Positions 1-7,053 of a DNA stretch of 14,114 nt are shown here, one piece after another (the stretch's first letter is position 1; each line of letters opens with the position of its first letter). Position numbers and translations under genes: made by a program. This DNA comes from DATILI01 sp035476635 (GTDB taxonomy: Bacteria; Pseudomonadota; Gammaproteobacteria; Burkholderiales; Burkholderiaceae_C). Under the pieces are notes generated by a model. The model was not told the origin of the DNA. It searched no databases and saw only the letters and a program-made list of their open reading frames with translations. Location: NCBI GenBank assembly GCA_035476635.1, contig DATILI010000113.1:1-14114 (forward strand), given 5' to 3'.

Positions 1-424
1 GCAATTCACTGTGCCGCAAGGCGGCTTGCATGCGACGCTGCTCGGCCAGCGCCTTGGCATCTTCGAGGGAACGCCTGACCGCGGGCGCGAGCCGCCCCAG
101 GTCGTGCTTCAAAACGTAGTCCGTGGCACCGCCTTTCAGTGCCTTGATGGCATTGTGTTCGCCGATGGTTCCAGACACGAAGATAAAGGGAACATCGGGG
201 CACAGTTGGTGTGCAAGGTGCAGCGCGTCAATGCCGTTGAACCGTGGCATGCTGAAGTCCGAGAGGATGACGTCGGGCAAGCGCTGCCCCAACTCTTGCC
301 GCAGATGCTCCTCGGTGTCCACGCGGCGGCACGTGCAAGCGAAACCTGCACGATGCAGTGCTTGAGCCACGATCTCGGCGTCGACGGCCTCGTCTTCGAT
401 CAGCACCACATCCAGTGATTGCAC
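1..424 (-). CDS. Receiver-domain signalling protein, N-terminal part (cut by window start)
   Basis: Reading the minus strand from a GTG at 424 gives a CheY-like receiver domain of about 120 residues. The acidic pocket is IEDE (residues 9-12), the phospho-acceptor is Asp56 in SDFSMPRFNG, then come the Thr/Ser region VSGTIGE and the conserved lysine in GATDYVLK. After the receiver comes a helical linker ending in LRHSEL, a usual lead-in to a PAS domain, so the whole protein is probably a receiver-PAS sensor kinase or receiver-PAS-GGDEF/EAL protein; that part lies outside the window. I chose the GTG because a GGGGG ribosome-binding stretch (437-433) stands 8 bases ahead of it and the domain begins immediately. 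No ATG start fits this frame. The phosphotransfer partner is unknown, and nothing ties it to the neighbouring sulfur genes except orientation with the LysR gene. Confidence 0.82.
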   Translation of the reverse strand, partial: MQSLDVVLIEDEAVDAEIVAQALHRAGFACTCRRVDTEEHLRQELGQRLPDVILSDFSMPRFNGIDALHLAHQLCPDVPFIFVSGTIGEHNAIKALKGGATDYVLKHDLGRLAPAVRRSLEDAKALAEQRRMQAALRHSEL

Positions 425-577
425 TTCTTTTGCCCCCTGCGTCCGGCGAACTTGCCGTTCGCGCGCTATACAGACCACTGTAGTCGAGCGAGTCAGGTGC
501 CGGCCACAGTTTCCGCGGACCGGTCGAACAAATCATTTGACTGGAGCATCACTCCCACGACGGAACAAGGCGTTGTC
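425..577. other. Intergenic region upstream of the receiver gene
   Basis: These 153 bases separate the stop of the LysR gene from the GTG start of the receiver gene, both on the minus strand. The region should carry the receiver gene's promoter if it is not read through from the LysR gene. I see two small palindromes, GACCGGTC near 518-525 and CAAATCATTTG at 529-539, but no convincing -35/-10 pair and no hairpin with a T-run. Confidence 0.4.
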
Positions 578-1474
578 CTACGAGCGTGCCACAACACCGC
601 CTGTGGTCATCGCCGCGCTCCTCAGCAACCCCAGATTGGCCTTGAGCATGTCGAACACTTGCCGGGTCAACGGGCTGATCACGTTCTTGCGCACGAACAG
701 GTGGTAAGCCACGTCGGGCAGGCGCGGGAAACCGTCGTTCTCCCCGAGCACCCGCAGGTCCGCACCGACCATCTCGACGCCGCGCGCGGTCACGCCCAGG
801 CCGGCGCGCAGCGCGGCCTTGATGCCGATCAGGCTGGACGTGGTGTAGTGCGGCGACCAGCGGATGTCTGCCGCATCCAGCGCCTCGCGCGCCAGGCGGT
901 GAAACAGGCTGGGGCCGTCGACCAGGATCAGCCGTACCGGTTGCGTGTGATCGTGCACATAGCTGGCCGAGCATAGCCACACCGTCGGCGAGGTGCGCAA
1001 CACCACACCTTCCAGGCGCGCGTCGTAGCGGTTGGAAATCGTCATGTCGATCTCCCCGCGGTTCAGCGATTCCATGAGGAAGGGGCTGCGCCCGACGTGG
1101 ATGTCGAGTTGCAGCAGCGGCGAGGCGCGCGCCACCTGCGCAAGCAGCGGCGGCAGCATCGTGTCGGCCACGTCATGCGGTGCGCCGATGCGCAGCTTGC
1201 CCTCGAGATTGCCTTGCCGCAGGCTGCGCATCGCCTCGTCGTTGACAGAGAGCAAGTGGCGTGCGTACTCGAGCAACTTTTGTCCATGAAGCGTCAGCCG
1301 CTTTTGCCGCCCCCGCTTCTCGAACAGCGGATGGCCGATCTGGTCTTCCAGGCGCTGCATCTGCTGCGTGACGGCCGACTGTGTGCGGCTCAACTGAACC
1401 GCGGCGGCCGCAAAACTGTCGTGCTCGTGGATGGCCACCAGCGAGCGCAGCAACTCCAGATCAAAGGTATTCAT
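578..1474 (-). CDS. LysR-family transcriptional regulator of the sulfur operon
   Basis: This is a 298-residue LysR-type regulator of normal family length. The N-terminal winged helix-turn-helix spans roughly residues 4-63, with recognition segment SRTQSAVTQQMQRLED. An effector-binding domain follows from about residue 92 (KLRIGAPHDVADTMLPPLL) to the end. The start ATG at 1474 fits the domain start (MNTFDLELLRSLVAI). The gene is transcribed away from the cysteine-dioxygenase-like gene with 104 bases between start codons, the classic LysR arrangement in which the regulator controls itself and the divergent operon. An inverted repeat (1476-1492) directly next to its start codon is a likely binding site. 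The inducer is not known; a sulfur compound or its product is an inference from the neighbouring genes. Confidence 0.93.
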   Translation of the reverse strand: MNTFDLELLRSLVAIHEHDSFAAAAVQLSRTQSAVTQQMQRLEDQIGHPLFEKRGRQKRLTLHGQKLLEYARHLLSVNDEAMRSLRQGNLEGKLRIGAPHDVADTMLPPLLAQVARASPLLQLDIHVGRSPFLMESLNRGEIDMTISNRYDARLEGVVLRTSPTVWLCSASYVHDHTQPVRLILVDGPSLFHRLAREALDAADIRWSPHYTTSSLIGIKAALRAGLGVTARGVEMVGADLRVLGENDGFPRLPDVAYHLFVRKNVISPLTRQVFDMLKANLGLLRSAAMTTGGVVARS

Positions 1475-1475
1475 A

Positions 1476-1492
1476 CATTACAAATACTAATG
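1476..1492. promoter_or_regulatory. Candidate LysR operator (5-7-5 inverted repeat)
   Basis: CATTA (1476-1480), seven bases, then TAATG (1488-1492) form a perfect interrupted inverted repeat that contains the T-N11-A core (T1478, A1490) usual for LysR sites. It lies immediately upstream of the regulator's ATG and about 64 bases before the transcription start predicted for the opposite operon. That distance is where LysR proteins normally bind. This is seen in sequence; function is inferred. Confidence 0.5.
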
Positions 1493-1512
1493 TGTTTACT
1501 TCTATTTCTTCG

Positions 1513-1541
1513 TTGTTTCAGTCAACCAGCAGGACTACATT
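1513..1541 (+). promoter_or_regulatory. Candidate promoter of the sulfur operon
   Basis: TTGTTT (1513-1518) is followed after 17 bases by TACATT (1536-1541). The -35 is poor (3 of 6), as expected of an activator-dependent promoter, and the -10 matches 4 of 6. Predicted transcription would begin near 1548, leaving about 30 bases before the ATG at 1579. Confidence 0.35.
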
Positions 1542-1578
1542 TGGCGCAACACATCATATTCCCAGAGGAAAAATCGCA

Positions 1579-2166
1579 ATGAACCCAATGGAGCAGCGTA
1601 CGCAAGAGGTAGCAGGCGCGATCAAAAACATTAAGGAAATTGTAAAAACCAAGGGGGAAAATCGCGAGTCCCTCGCACAGGTCCTGGCGCAAGTCGAACG
1701 TCTTGCTGCGCGCACTGCGCTATGGAGCGACGCCGAATTCGCCGCGCCGGATGGCACCGATCTGCAGGCCCGCTACCTGATTGCCGAAGATGCCGACCAA
1801 AGCTATGCGCTGTACTTGAATGTGATGCGCCCGGGCAAGCGCATCGTCCCGCACAACCACACCACCTGGGCTTGCATTGCCGCGGTGCAGGGCAGCGAAA
1901 TCAACCGTGTCTATGCGCGCCAGGACGATGGCTCGGTGCCCGGCAAGGCGCAGCTCAAGGAAATCGCTTCCGTTCTGGTGGAGCCCGGAACCGGCATTGC
2001 GTTGATGCCTGAGGACATCCACTCGGTCGAAATCCCCACGGGCCAGGTGATCCGCCACCTGCACATGTACGGCCGGGCGCTCGAAACCCTGACCACACGC
2101 ACCGGCTACGACCTTGAAAAAGGCAGCTGTGAAACCATGTCCATCGGCGTGCAGACCCGCCGCTGA
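1579..2166 (+). CDS. Cysteine-dioxygenase-like cupin (thiol dioxygenase)
   Basis: The 195-residue protein belongs to the cupin thiol-dioxygenase group, mononuclear iron enzymes that use O2 to turn a thiol into a sulfinate. Iron ligands are visible as His92 and His94 in PHNHTTWAC and His148 in PEDIHSV. Arg65 sits, by eye alignment, where mammalian cysteine dioxygenase has the carboxylate-binding Arg60. Cys99 falls five residues after the second His, the place of the Cys of the Cys-Tyr crosslink. HLHMYG (160-165) matches the Ser-His-Tyr triad except that His160 replaces Ser. The first 45 residues look helical. A GAGGA (1565-1569) precedes the ATG by 9 bases. Longer upstream reading in this frame runs into the promoter region and is rejected. 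It is first in the operon. Substrate could be cysteine, 3-mercaptopropionate or another thiol; the sequence does not decide. Confidence 0.82.
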   Translation: MNPMEQRTQEVAGAIKNIKEIVKTKGENRESLAQVLAQVERLAARTALWSDAEFAAPDGTDLQARYLIAEDADQSYALYLNVMRPGKRIVPHNHTTWACIAAVQGSEINRVYARQDDGSVPGKAQLKEIASVLVEPGTGIALMPEDIHSVEIPTGQVIRHLHMYGRALETLTTRTGYDLEKGSCETMSIGVQTRR

Positions 2167-2180
2167 GCGCCGCGCCCCCC

Positions 2181-3788
2181 ATGGATCTCTCGCACTCCCC
2201 AGTCCCAGAAAAACTCATGCCGCGTTCGATCGATGCTGCGACCCTGAAGGGCTGGTTGCACGATGGCCGGGAAATCGCCCTTTTCGACGTGCGTGAGCAC
2301 GGCCAGTACGGCGAAGCCCACTTGTTCTATGCCATCCCCCTGCCCTACAGCCGGCTAGAGCTGGACGTACCCCGCCTGGCGCCGCGCAAGAGCGTTCGCG
2401 TCGTGGTGTACGACGAAAACGGCGAGGCCGCTGCGCCGGCCGCAGCACGGCGACTGGACACCCTGGGCTATACCGATGTGCATGTGCTGCAAGGCGGCAC
2501 GCAGGCCTGGCAGCGCGCGGGATTCGCACTGTTCGCCGGGGTCAACCTGCCGTCCAAGACCTTTGGCGAACTGGCCGAGCAGGTCTATCACACACCACGC
2601 GTCAGCGCCACTGAACTGGCCGCAATGCTTCGGCGCAAAGAAGATGTCGTGGTGCTGGACGGCCGACCCTTCGCCGAATTCCAGAAGATGAACATCCCCA
2701 CGGCCATCTGCTGCCCGAACGGGGAGCTGGCCTATCGGGTGCGGCAATTGGTGCCCGATGAAAGTACCCGCATCGTCATCAATTGCGCCGGACGCACGCG
2801 CAGCATCATCGGCGCCCAGACGCTCATCAACCTGGGCCTGCGCAACCCGGTCTTTGCGCTGGAAAACGGCACCCAGGGCTGGTACCTGGAAGACCTTGGG
2901 CTGGAACACGGCAGCAAGCGCCGCTACGGCGAGCCGGCCAACCAGGCCGGGATGCGTGCGGCCGCGCAGCGCCTGGCCCAGCGCTTCGAGGTGCCGGTGG
3001 TCAGCGCCGAGACCGTACGCGGCTGGGCGCACGACACTGGGCGCAGCCTGTTCCTCTGCGACGTGCGCACGCCGGAGGAATATGCGCAGGGCAGCCTGCC
3101 CGGTGCCCAGCACACGCCCGGCGGTCAGTTGATGCAGGCCAATGACCAATATGCAGGTGTACGCCATGCGCGCCTGGTCCTGTTCGATTCGGACGACATC
3201 CGCGCGCGTACGGTGGCCAGTTGGCTGCGCCAGATGGGCCACGACGCCAGCGTCCTGGACCAGGGGCTTGCCAGCGGCCTCGACCTGCCCGAGGTGCAAG
3301 CGGCCTTGTTGCCGGTGTTGCCGCTGATCGACGCGCCAGCCGTGGCGCAGCAACTGGCAGCGGGCGCTGTGGTGGTCATCGATGTTCGCGCGAGCATGCA
3401 ATTCCGCAAAGGCCGCATTCCCGGTTCGCGTTGGTCGATCCGGCCCCGGCTTGCGCAAGCCCTGGCTGGCGAGCGCCGCCCGGTGGTGCTGGTCGCCGAC
3501 GAACCAGGCGTCGCGGCCTGCGCAGCAACCGAGCTGGAACACCTCGGTCTTTCATGCAGCCTGCTTGCAGGCGGCTTCGCCGGCTGGCGTGCCGCCGGCC
3601 TGCCGATGACAGTCTGCGAAACCATGCCCGCCGACAGCGAGTGCATCGACTTCCTGTTCTTCGTGCATGACCGCCACGACGGCAACAAGCAGGCCGCCCG
3701 CCAGTACCTGGCCTGGGAGACCAACCTGATCGCGCAGCTGGACCCGCTAGAGCTGCAGTCGTTCCATCTTCCTGCCTCGTCCCATTGA
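2181..3788 (+). CDS. Four-domain rhodanese-like sulfurtransferase with a single catalytic cysteine
   Basis: This 535-residue protein has four rhodanese modules in a row, at about residues 14-118, 140-240, 273-368 and 382-477. Rhodaneses pass sulfane sulfur through a cysteine persulfide. Only module 2 has that cysteine: Cys202 in the loop CAGRTRS. The matching positions in modules 1, 3 and 4 are Asp78, Asp336 and Ala439, so those modules cannot form a persulfide and may be structural or binding units. Module 4 still shows the GGFAGWRAAGLP ending typical of the fold. A further tail (485-535, CIDFLFFVHDRHDGN) has acidic and aromatic character and no family I recognise. No signal peptide is seen, so it is probably cytoplasmic. 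The ATG at 2181 lies 14 bases after the dioxygenase stop; ATG 2217 is an alternative start, and neither has a clear ribosome site, suggesting coupled translation. Confidence 0.88.
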   Translation: MDLSHSPVPEKLMPRSIDAATLKGWLHDGREIALFDVREHGQYGEAHLFYAIPLPYSRLELDVPRLAPRKSVRVVVYDENGEAAAPAAARRLDTLGYTDVHVLQGGTQAWQRAGFALFAGVNLPSKTFGELAEQVYHTPRVSATELAAMLRRKEDVVVLDGRPFAEFQKMNIPTAICCPNGELAYRVRQLVPDESTRIVINCAGRTRSIIGAQTLINLGLRNPVFALENGTQGWYLEDLGLEHGSKRRYGEPANQAGMRAAAQRLAQRFEVPVVSAETVRGWAHDTGRSLFLCDVRTPEEYAQGSLPGAQHTPGGQLMQANDQYAGVRHARLVLFDSDDIRARTVASWLRQMGHDASVLDQGLASGLDLPEVQAALLPVLPLIDAPAVAQQLAAGAVVVIDVRASMQFRKGRIPGSRWSIRPRLAQALAGERRPVVLVADEPGVAACAATELEHLGLSCSLLAGGFAGWRAAGLPMTVCETMPADSECIDFLFFVHDRHDGNKQAARQYLAWETNLIAQLDPLELQSFHLPASSH

Positions 3789-3812
3789 TCCTTTTCGCAC
3801 CAGGAGTTGCCC

Positions 3813-4805
3813 ATGTTGTCCAAGCTCTCGTTCGCTACCGTCACGCTGTGCTGTTCCCTGCTGGCCCCGCAGGCTGGCTTCGCGCAGGCCATCGCGCCGG
3901 TGGGTGGCTTTCCCAGCCAGCCGATCAAGTTCGTGTCACCCTTTCCCGCGGGCGGCGGCAATGACGCGACCACGCGTTTCGTGACGACCCGCCTGTCCGA
4001 GATCACCGGGCAATCGGCGGTAGTCGACAACCGCGGCGGCGCGGGTGGCAACATCGGCGCCAAAACCGTAGCCGACGCAAAAGCCGACGGCTACACGGTA
4101 CTGACCGGCCAAGTCTCGCTGATGGCCGTCAACCCCACACTCTATGCAGCGCCCGGCTTCGACCCGCTGAAAAACTTCGTCCCGATCACCCAGATCAATG
4201 CCGCACCCCTGGCATTGGTGGTGGCCAGCGGTTCGCCGCTGAAAACCTTCGCGGACCTGGCTGCGCAGATCAAGGCCCAGCCTGGCAAGGTGACCTATGC
4301 CTCGCCGGGCAACGGAACACTTTCGCACCTGGTGGGCGTCGTGCTGGAAAAAGACAGCGGCCTGGCCATGACCCACGTGCCCTACAAGGGCGCGGCACCG
4401 GCCATCACCGACCTGCTGGGTGGCCAGGTGGACCTGCTCGTCAGCTCGACCGCTTCGGTGGCCAGCTTCATCCAGAACGGCAAGATGCGCGCACTCGCCG
4501 TGACCAGCCCACGCCGCATCGGCGTGTTTGCCAAGGTACCGACACTGGAAGAGCTGGGCTTGCGCAACATGACCTTCGAGGACTGGTACGGCTTCTTCGC
4601 CCCGGCGGGTACGCCGCCGGAACGCGTGGCCTACCTGCACGACAGCATCGTGCGCGCGCTGAAGCAGCCCGAAGTCACCAAGCTGATCAACGACGGCGGC
4701 AGCGAAGTCGTGGGCAATACCTCGACGGCCTTTGGCGTTCAACTGAAAGAAGACATCGCCCGCTGGTCGCGCGTGGTCAAGCTGTCGGGCGCCAAGCTGG
4801 ATTGA
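3813..4805 (+). CDS. Bug/TctC-family periplasmic binding protein
   Basis: The 330-residue protein is a tripartite tricarboxylate transporter substrate-binding subunit (Bug family), which captures carboxylate-bearing solutes in the periplasm. It has a signal peptide (LSFATVTLCCSLLAPQ, likely cut after AQA near residue 26). Family signatures are PFPAGGGND (43-51), DNRGGAGGNIGA (72-83) and YKGAAPAITDLLGGQVDLL (191-209). The ATG at 3813 is preferred over a TTG at 3807 because AGGAG (3802-3806) stands six bases ahead of it. No TctA or TctB membrane genes are in the window, which is common for this family in Bordetella and relatives. It sits inside the sulfur operon, 24 bases after the rhodanese and 12 before the C-S lyase. 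It may bind the operon's substrate, either for uptake with membrane subunits encoded elsewhere or for sensing; the ligand is unknown. Confidence 0.92.
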   Translation: MLSKLSFATVTLCCSLLAPQAGFAQAIAPVGGFPSQPIKFVSPFPAGGGNDATTRFVTTRLSEITGQSAVVDNRGGAGGNIGAKTVADAKADGYTVLTGQVSLMAVNPTLYAAPGFDPLKNFVPITQINAAPLALVVASGSPLKTFADLAAQIKAQPGKVTYASPGNGTLSHLVGVVLEKDSGLAMTHVPYKGAAPAITDLLGGQVDLLVSSTASVASFIQNGKMRALAVTSPRRIGVFAKVPTLEELGLRNMTFEDWYGFFAPAGTPPERVAYLHDSIVRALKQPEVTKLINDGGSEVVGNTSTAFGVQLKEDIARWSRVVKLSGAKLD

Positions 4806-4817
4806 TCGCTCCTCCGA

Positions 4818-6011
4818 ATGAAAAAAGAGTCCTCGCCCGCGACCGCACCCGCCACCCGCCTGGTGCATGCCGGCAAGCAGCCGGACTATCGGGGCGGCAC
4901 GGCGGTCAATCCGCCCGTGGTGCGCGCCAGCACGGTCCTGTTCGACAGCGTGGCGCAGCAGCGCGAGTGGCGCGCGCGGCGCGACGGCGAGCGCCTGTTC
5001 ACCTATGGCGCGCGCGGCAACCCCACCAACTTCGCGCTGGAAGACCTGGTCAGCGAAATGGAAGGTGCCTGGCGCACCCGTTTGTTTCCCACCGGCCTGG
5101 CCGCCATCGGCATGACGCTGCTGGCCTACCTGAAGCCCGGCGACCATCTGCTGATGTCCGACTGCGTGTACGAACCGGCACGCCAGCTTGCGCACTCATT
5201 CCTGGCGCCCTACAACATCCGCTGCACTTTTTTCGCGGCCGATGGCAGCGACGTGCAAGACAAGATCGAGCCGGCCACGCGGATGATCTACGCCGAATGC
5301 CCGGGCTCGCTGGTCTACGAGATGTGCGACCTGCCGCAGCTGGCCGAGGTGGCGCATGCGCGCGGCCTGCTGCTCGCAGCGGACAACACCTGGGGTTCCG
5401 GCTGCCAGTACCGCCCGCTGGCGCTGGGCGCCGACATCTCCATCATGGCCGCCACCAAATACCTCGGCGGCCACTCTGACGTCATGATGGGCACGGTCGC
5501 CACCACCAGGCAAGCCTGGCAGCCGCTGGCCGAGCGCAGCGATGCGTTCGGCATGACCGTCAGTCCCGATGACGCCTACCTGGTGCTGCGCGGTGCCCGC
5601 AGCCTCGCCGCGCGCCTGGCCCTGCACGAAAAGAATGCGCTGCGGATCGCGCACTGGCTGCGAACGCGCAGCGAGGTGCAGACCGTGTTCTGCCCCGCCC
5701 TGCCCTCGCACCCCGGCCATGCCTTGTGGCAGCGCGACTGCACCGGAACCAATGGCCTGGTCTCGTTTGAGCTGAAGAAGGACTTCGACACGCCGGCGGC
5801 GGAACGCCTGGTCGACGCCCTCCAACTGTTTGGCATCGGCGCCTCTTGGGGCGGCTATGAAAGCCTGGTCACGCTGGCCGACATGCAGCGTGCCCGCAGC
5901 GTCGCCGACTGGTCCGGCCGCGGCCCGCTGATCCGCTTGCATGCGGGCCTGGAAGACGGCGCCGACCTCGTCCGCGATCTGGAACAGGGCTTCGCCGCGC
6001 TGGTGGAATGA
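4818..6011 (+). CDS. metC: Cystathionine beta-lyase-like PLP enzyme (C-S lyase)
   Basis: This 397-residue protein belongs to the Cys/Met-metabolism PLP family (fold type I). The PLP-binding lysine is Lys214 in ATKYLGGHSD. Asp189 in AADNTW contacts the pyridine nitrogen. Tyr63 and Arg66 in TYGARGNPT fit the phosphate-binding pair, Tyr118 stacks on the ring, and Arg373 in LIRLHAGLED fits the substrate carboxylate arginine. SWGGYESL (343-350) is more typical of cystathionine beta-lyase than of the gamma enzymes. The usual reaction is cystathionine to homocysteine, pyruvate and ammonia, but these enzymes also cleave cystine, lanthionine and other thioethers. Its place between a Bug protein and a sulfate exporter argues for breakdown of a sulfur amino acid rather than methionine synthesis. 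No clear ribosome site stands before the ATG, 12 bases after the Bug stop, so translation may be coupled. Confidence 0.87.
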   Translation: MKKESSPATAPATRLVHAGKQPDYRGGTAVNPPVVRASTVLFDSVAQQREWRARRDGERLFTYGARGNPTNFALEDLVSEMEGAWRTRLFPTGLAAIGMTLLAYLKPGDHLLMSDCVYEPARQLAHSFLAPYNIRCTFFAADGSDVQDKIEPATRMIYAECPGSLVYEMCDLPQLAEVAHARGLLLAADNTWGSGCQYRPLALGADISIMAATKYLGGHSDVMMGTVATTRQAWQPLAERSDAFGMTVSPDDAYLVLRGARSLAARLALHEKNALRIAHWLRTRSEVQTVFCPALPSHPGHALWQRDCTGTNGLVSFELKKDFDTPAAERLVDALQLFGIGASWGGYESLVTLADMQRARSVADWSGRGPLIRLHAGLEDGADLVRDLEQGFAALVE

Positions 6012-6015
6012 GCCG

Positions 6016-7035
6016 ATGCTGACCTATGCCCCGCCGCTGATCGGAAAAGCGCGCACCTTCTGGCCCGGCATGGCACTGCCCCTGCTGATCACCCTGGCCG
6101 CCACCTTCATTTCAGAGCACTACGGTGGCCCGCAACTGCTGTATGCGCTTCTCTTCGGGCTGGCCTTTCACTTCCTGCACCAGGACGCGCGCTGCAGGCC
6201 CGGCATCGAGTTCTGCGCCAAGACCTTGCTGCGTATCGGCGTGGCCTTGCTGGGCGCGCGCATCACCTTCGCGCAGATCGGCCAACTGGGCGTGGGGCCA
6301 TTGGCAACAGCCGTGCTGGGCATCGCCAGCACCATCCTGCTGGGGGCCTGGGTGGCCCGGCGCTTTGGGTTGAAAGCTGATTTCGGCCTGCTGAGCGGCG
6401 CCGCCGTTTCGATCTGCGGCGCCTCCGCCGCGCTCGCCGTTTCTGCCGTCATGCCCAAGTCGGAAGAAGGCGAGCGCCATACCCTGCTGGCGGTGGTCGG
6501 CGTCACCGGCCTGTCGACCCTGGCGATGGTTTTCTATCCGGTGCTGGCCAGGGTTTTCCAGCTGTCGGATACCAGCGCTGGCATCTTCCTGGGCGGCACG
6601 ATCCACGACGTGGCCCAGGTCATCGGCGCCGGTTTGACGGTCTCGCACGATGCGGGCGACGTCGCCGTCATCGTCAAGCTCTTTCGCGTTGCGCTCCTCG
6701 TGCCCGTGGTGGCTGCACTGGCCTGCTACTGGCGCCTGCACGGCACGCCGAAGCACAGCGCCACCGGTGGGCGGGCGCCCCTGCTGCCGCTGTTCCTGTT
6801 GGGCTTTCTCGCATTGGTGCTGATCAACAGCAGCGGGTTCGTCACACCCGGGGTGAGCGATGCCCTGGGTCAGGTCTCGCGCGCCTGCCTGGTGATCGCC
6901 ATCGCGGCGCTGGGCATCAAGACCTCGTTCGAAGAGCTGGTGAAGCTCGGGTGGCGCCCGGTGGCCTTGATGGCCATCGAAACGCTGTGGCTGGCGGCGC
7001 TGTTCCTGGGGTTCGTCCTGGTTTTCTCGCGCTGA
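6016..7035 (+). CDS. YeiH-family putative sulfate exporter
   Basis: This 339-residue membrane protein belongs to the YeiH/UPF0324 family, annotated as putative sulfate exporters. It is mostly hydrophobic with roughly ten membrane segments. Family marks are SGAAVSICGASAALA (127-141), GGTIHDVAQVIGAG (193-206) and ALGIKTSFEEL (298-308). The ATG at 6016, four bases after the lyase stop, gives the normal N-terminus. A longer reading from 5941 adds 25 residues that overlap the lyase gene and are not membrane-like, so it is rejected. It is the last gene of the operon; the next gene converges from 7054. Family members near sulfur genes are thought to move sulfite or sulfate out of the cell, which would suit the end product of thiol oxidation here. 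The transported ion has not been proved for most of the family. Confidence 0.9.
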   Translation: MLTYAPPLIGKARTFWPGMALPLLITLAATFISEHYGGPQLLYALLFGLAFHFLHQDARCRPGIEFCAKTLLRIGVALLGARITFAQIGQLGVGPLATAVLGIASTILLGAWVARRFGLKADFGLLSGAAVSICGASAALAVSAVMPKSEEGERHTLLAVVGVTGLSTLAMVFYPVLARVFQLSDTSAGIFLGGTIHDVAQVIGAGLTVSHDAGDVAVIVKLFRVALLVPVVAALACYWRLHGTPKHSATGGRAPLLPLFLLGFLALVLINSSGFVTPGVSDALGQVSRACLVIAIAALGIKTSFEELVKLGWRPVALMAIETLWLAALFLGFVLVFSR

Positions 7036-7053
7036 ATGCCGGCTGGTGCGCGG

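Noticed and set aside
529..539. Palindrome CAAATCATTTG upstream of the receiver gene as an operator
   Set aside because: It is a single short palindrome with no partner site or promoter next to it, so chance occurrence is not excluded.
1381..1578. Longer N-terminus for the thiol dioxygenase starting at 1381
   Set aside because: It would overlap the LysR coding region and the shared promoter; the ATG at 1579 has its own ribosome site and gives the normal family length.
2355..3542. Minus-strand open frame (395 codons) inside the rhodanese gene
   Set aside because: It is antisense to the rhodanese with no start signal and no family features; a mirror of biased codon use.
3936..5195. Long minus-strand open frame (419 codons) opposite the Bug and lyase genes
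   Set aside because: It lies antisense to two well-supported genes, shows no recognisable family, and is rich in the Ala/Gly/Arg/His/Gln mix that GC-rich antisense frames give.
7036..7053. Possible bidirectional terminator between the exporter and epimerase genes
   Set aside because: The 18-base gap contains no hairpin with T-runs on either strand; termination may be Rho-dependent, but nothing can be marked.
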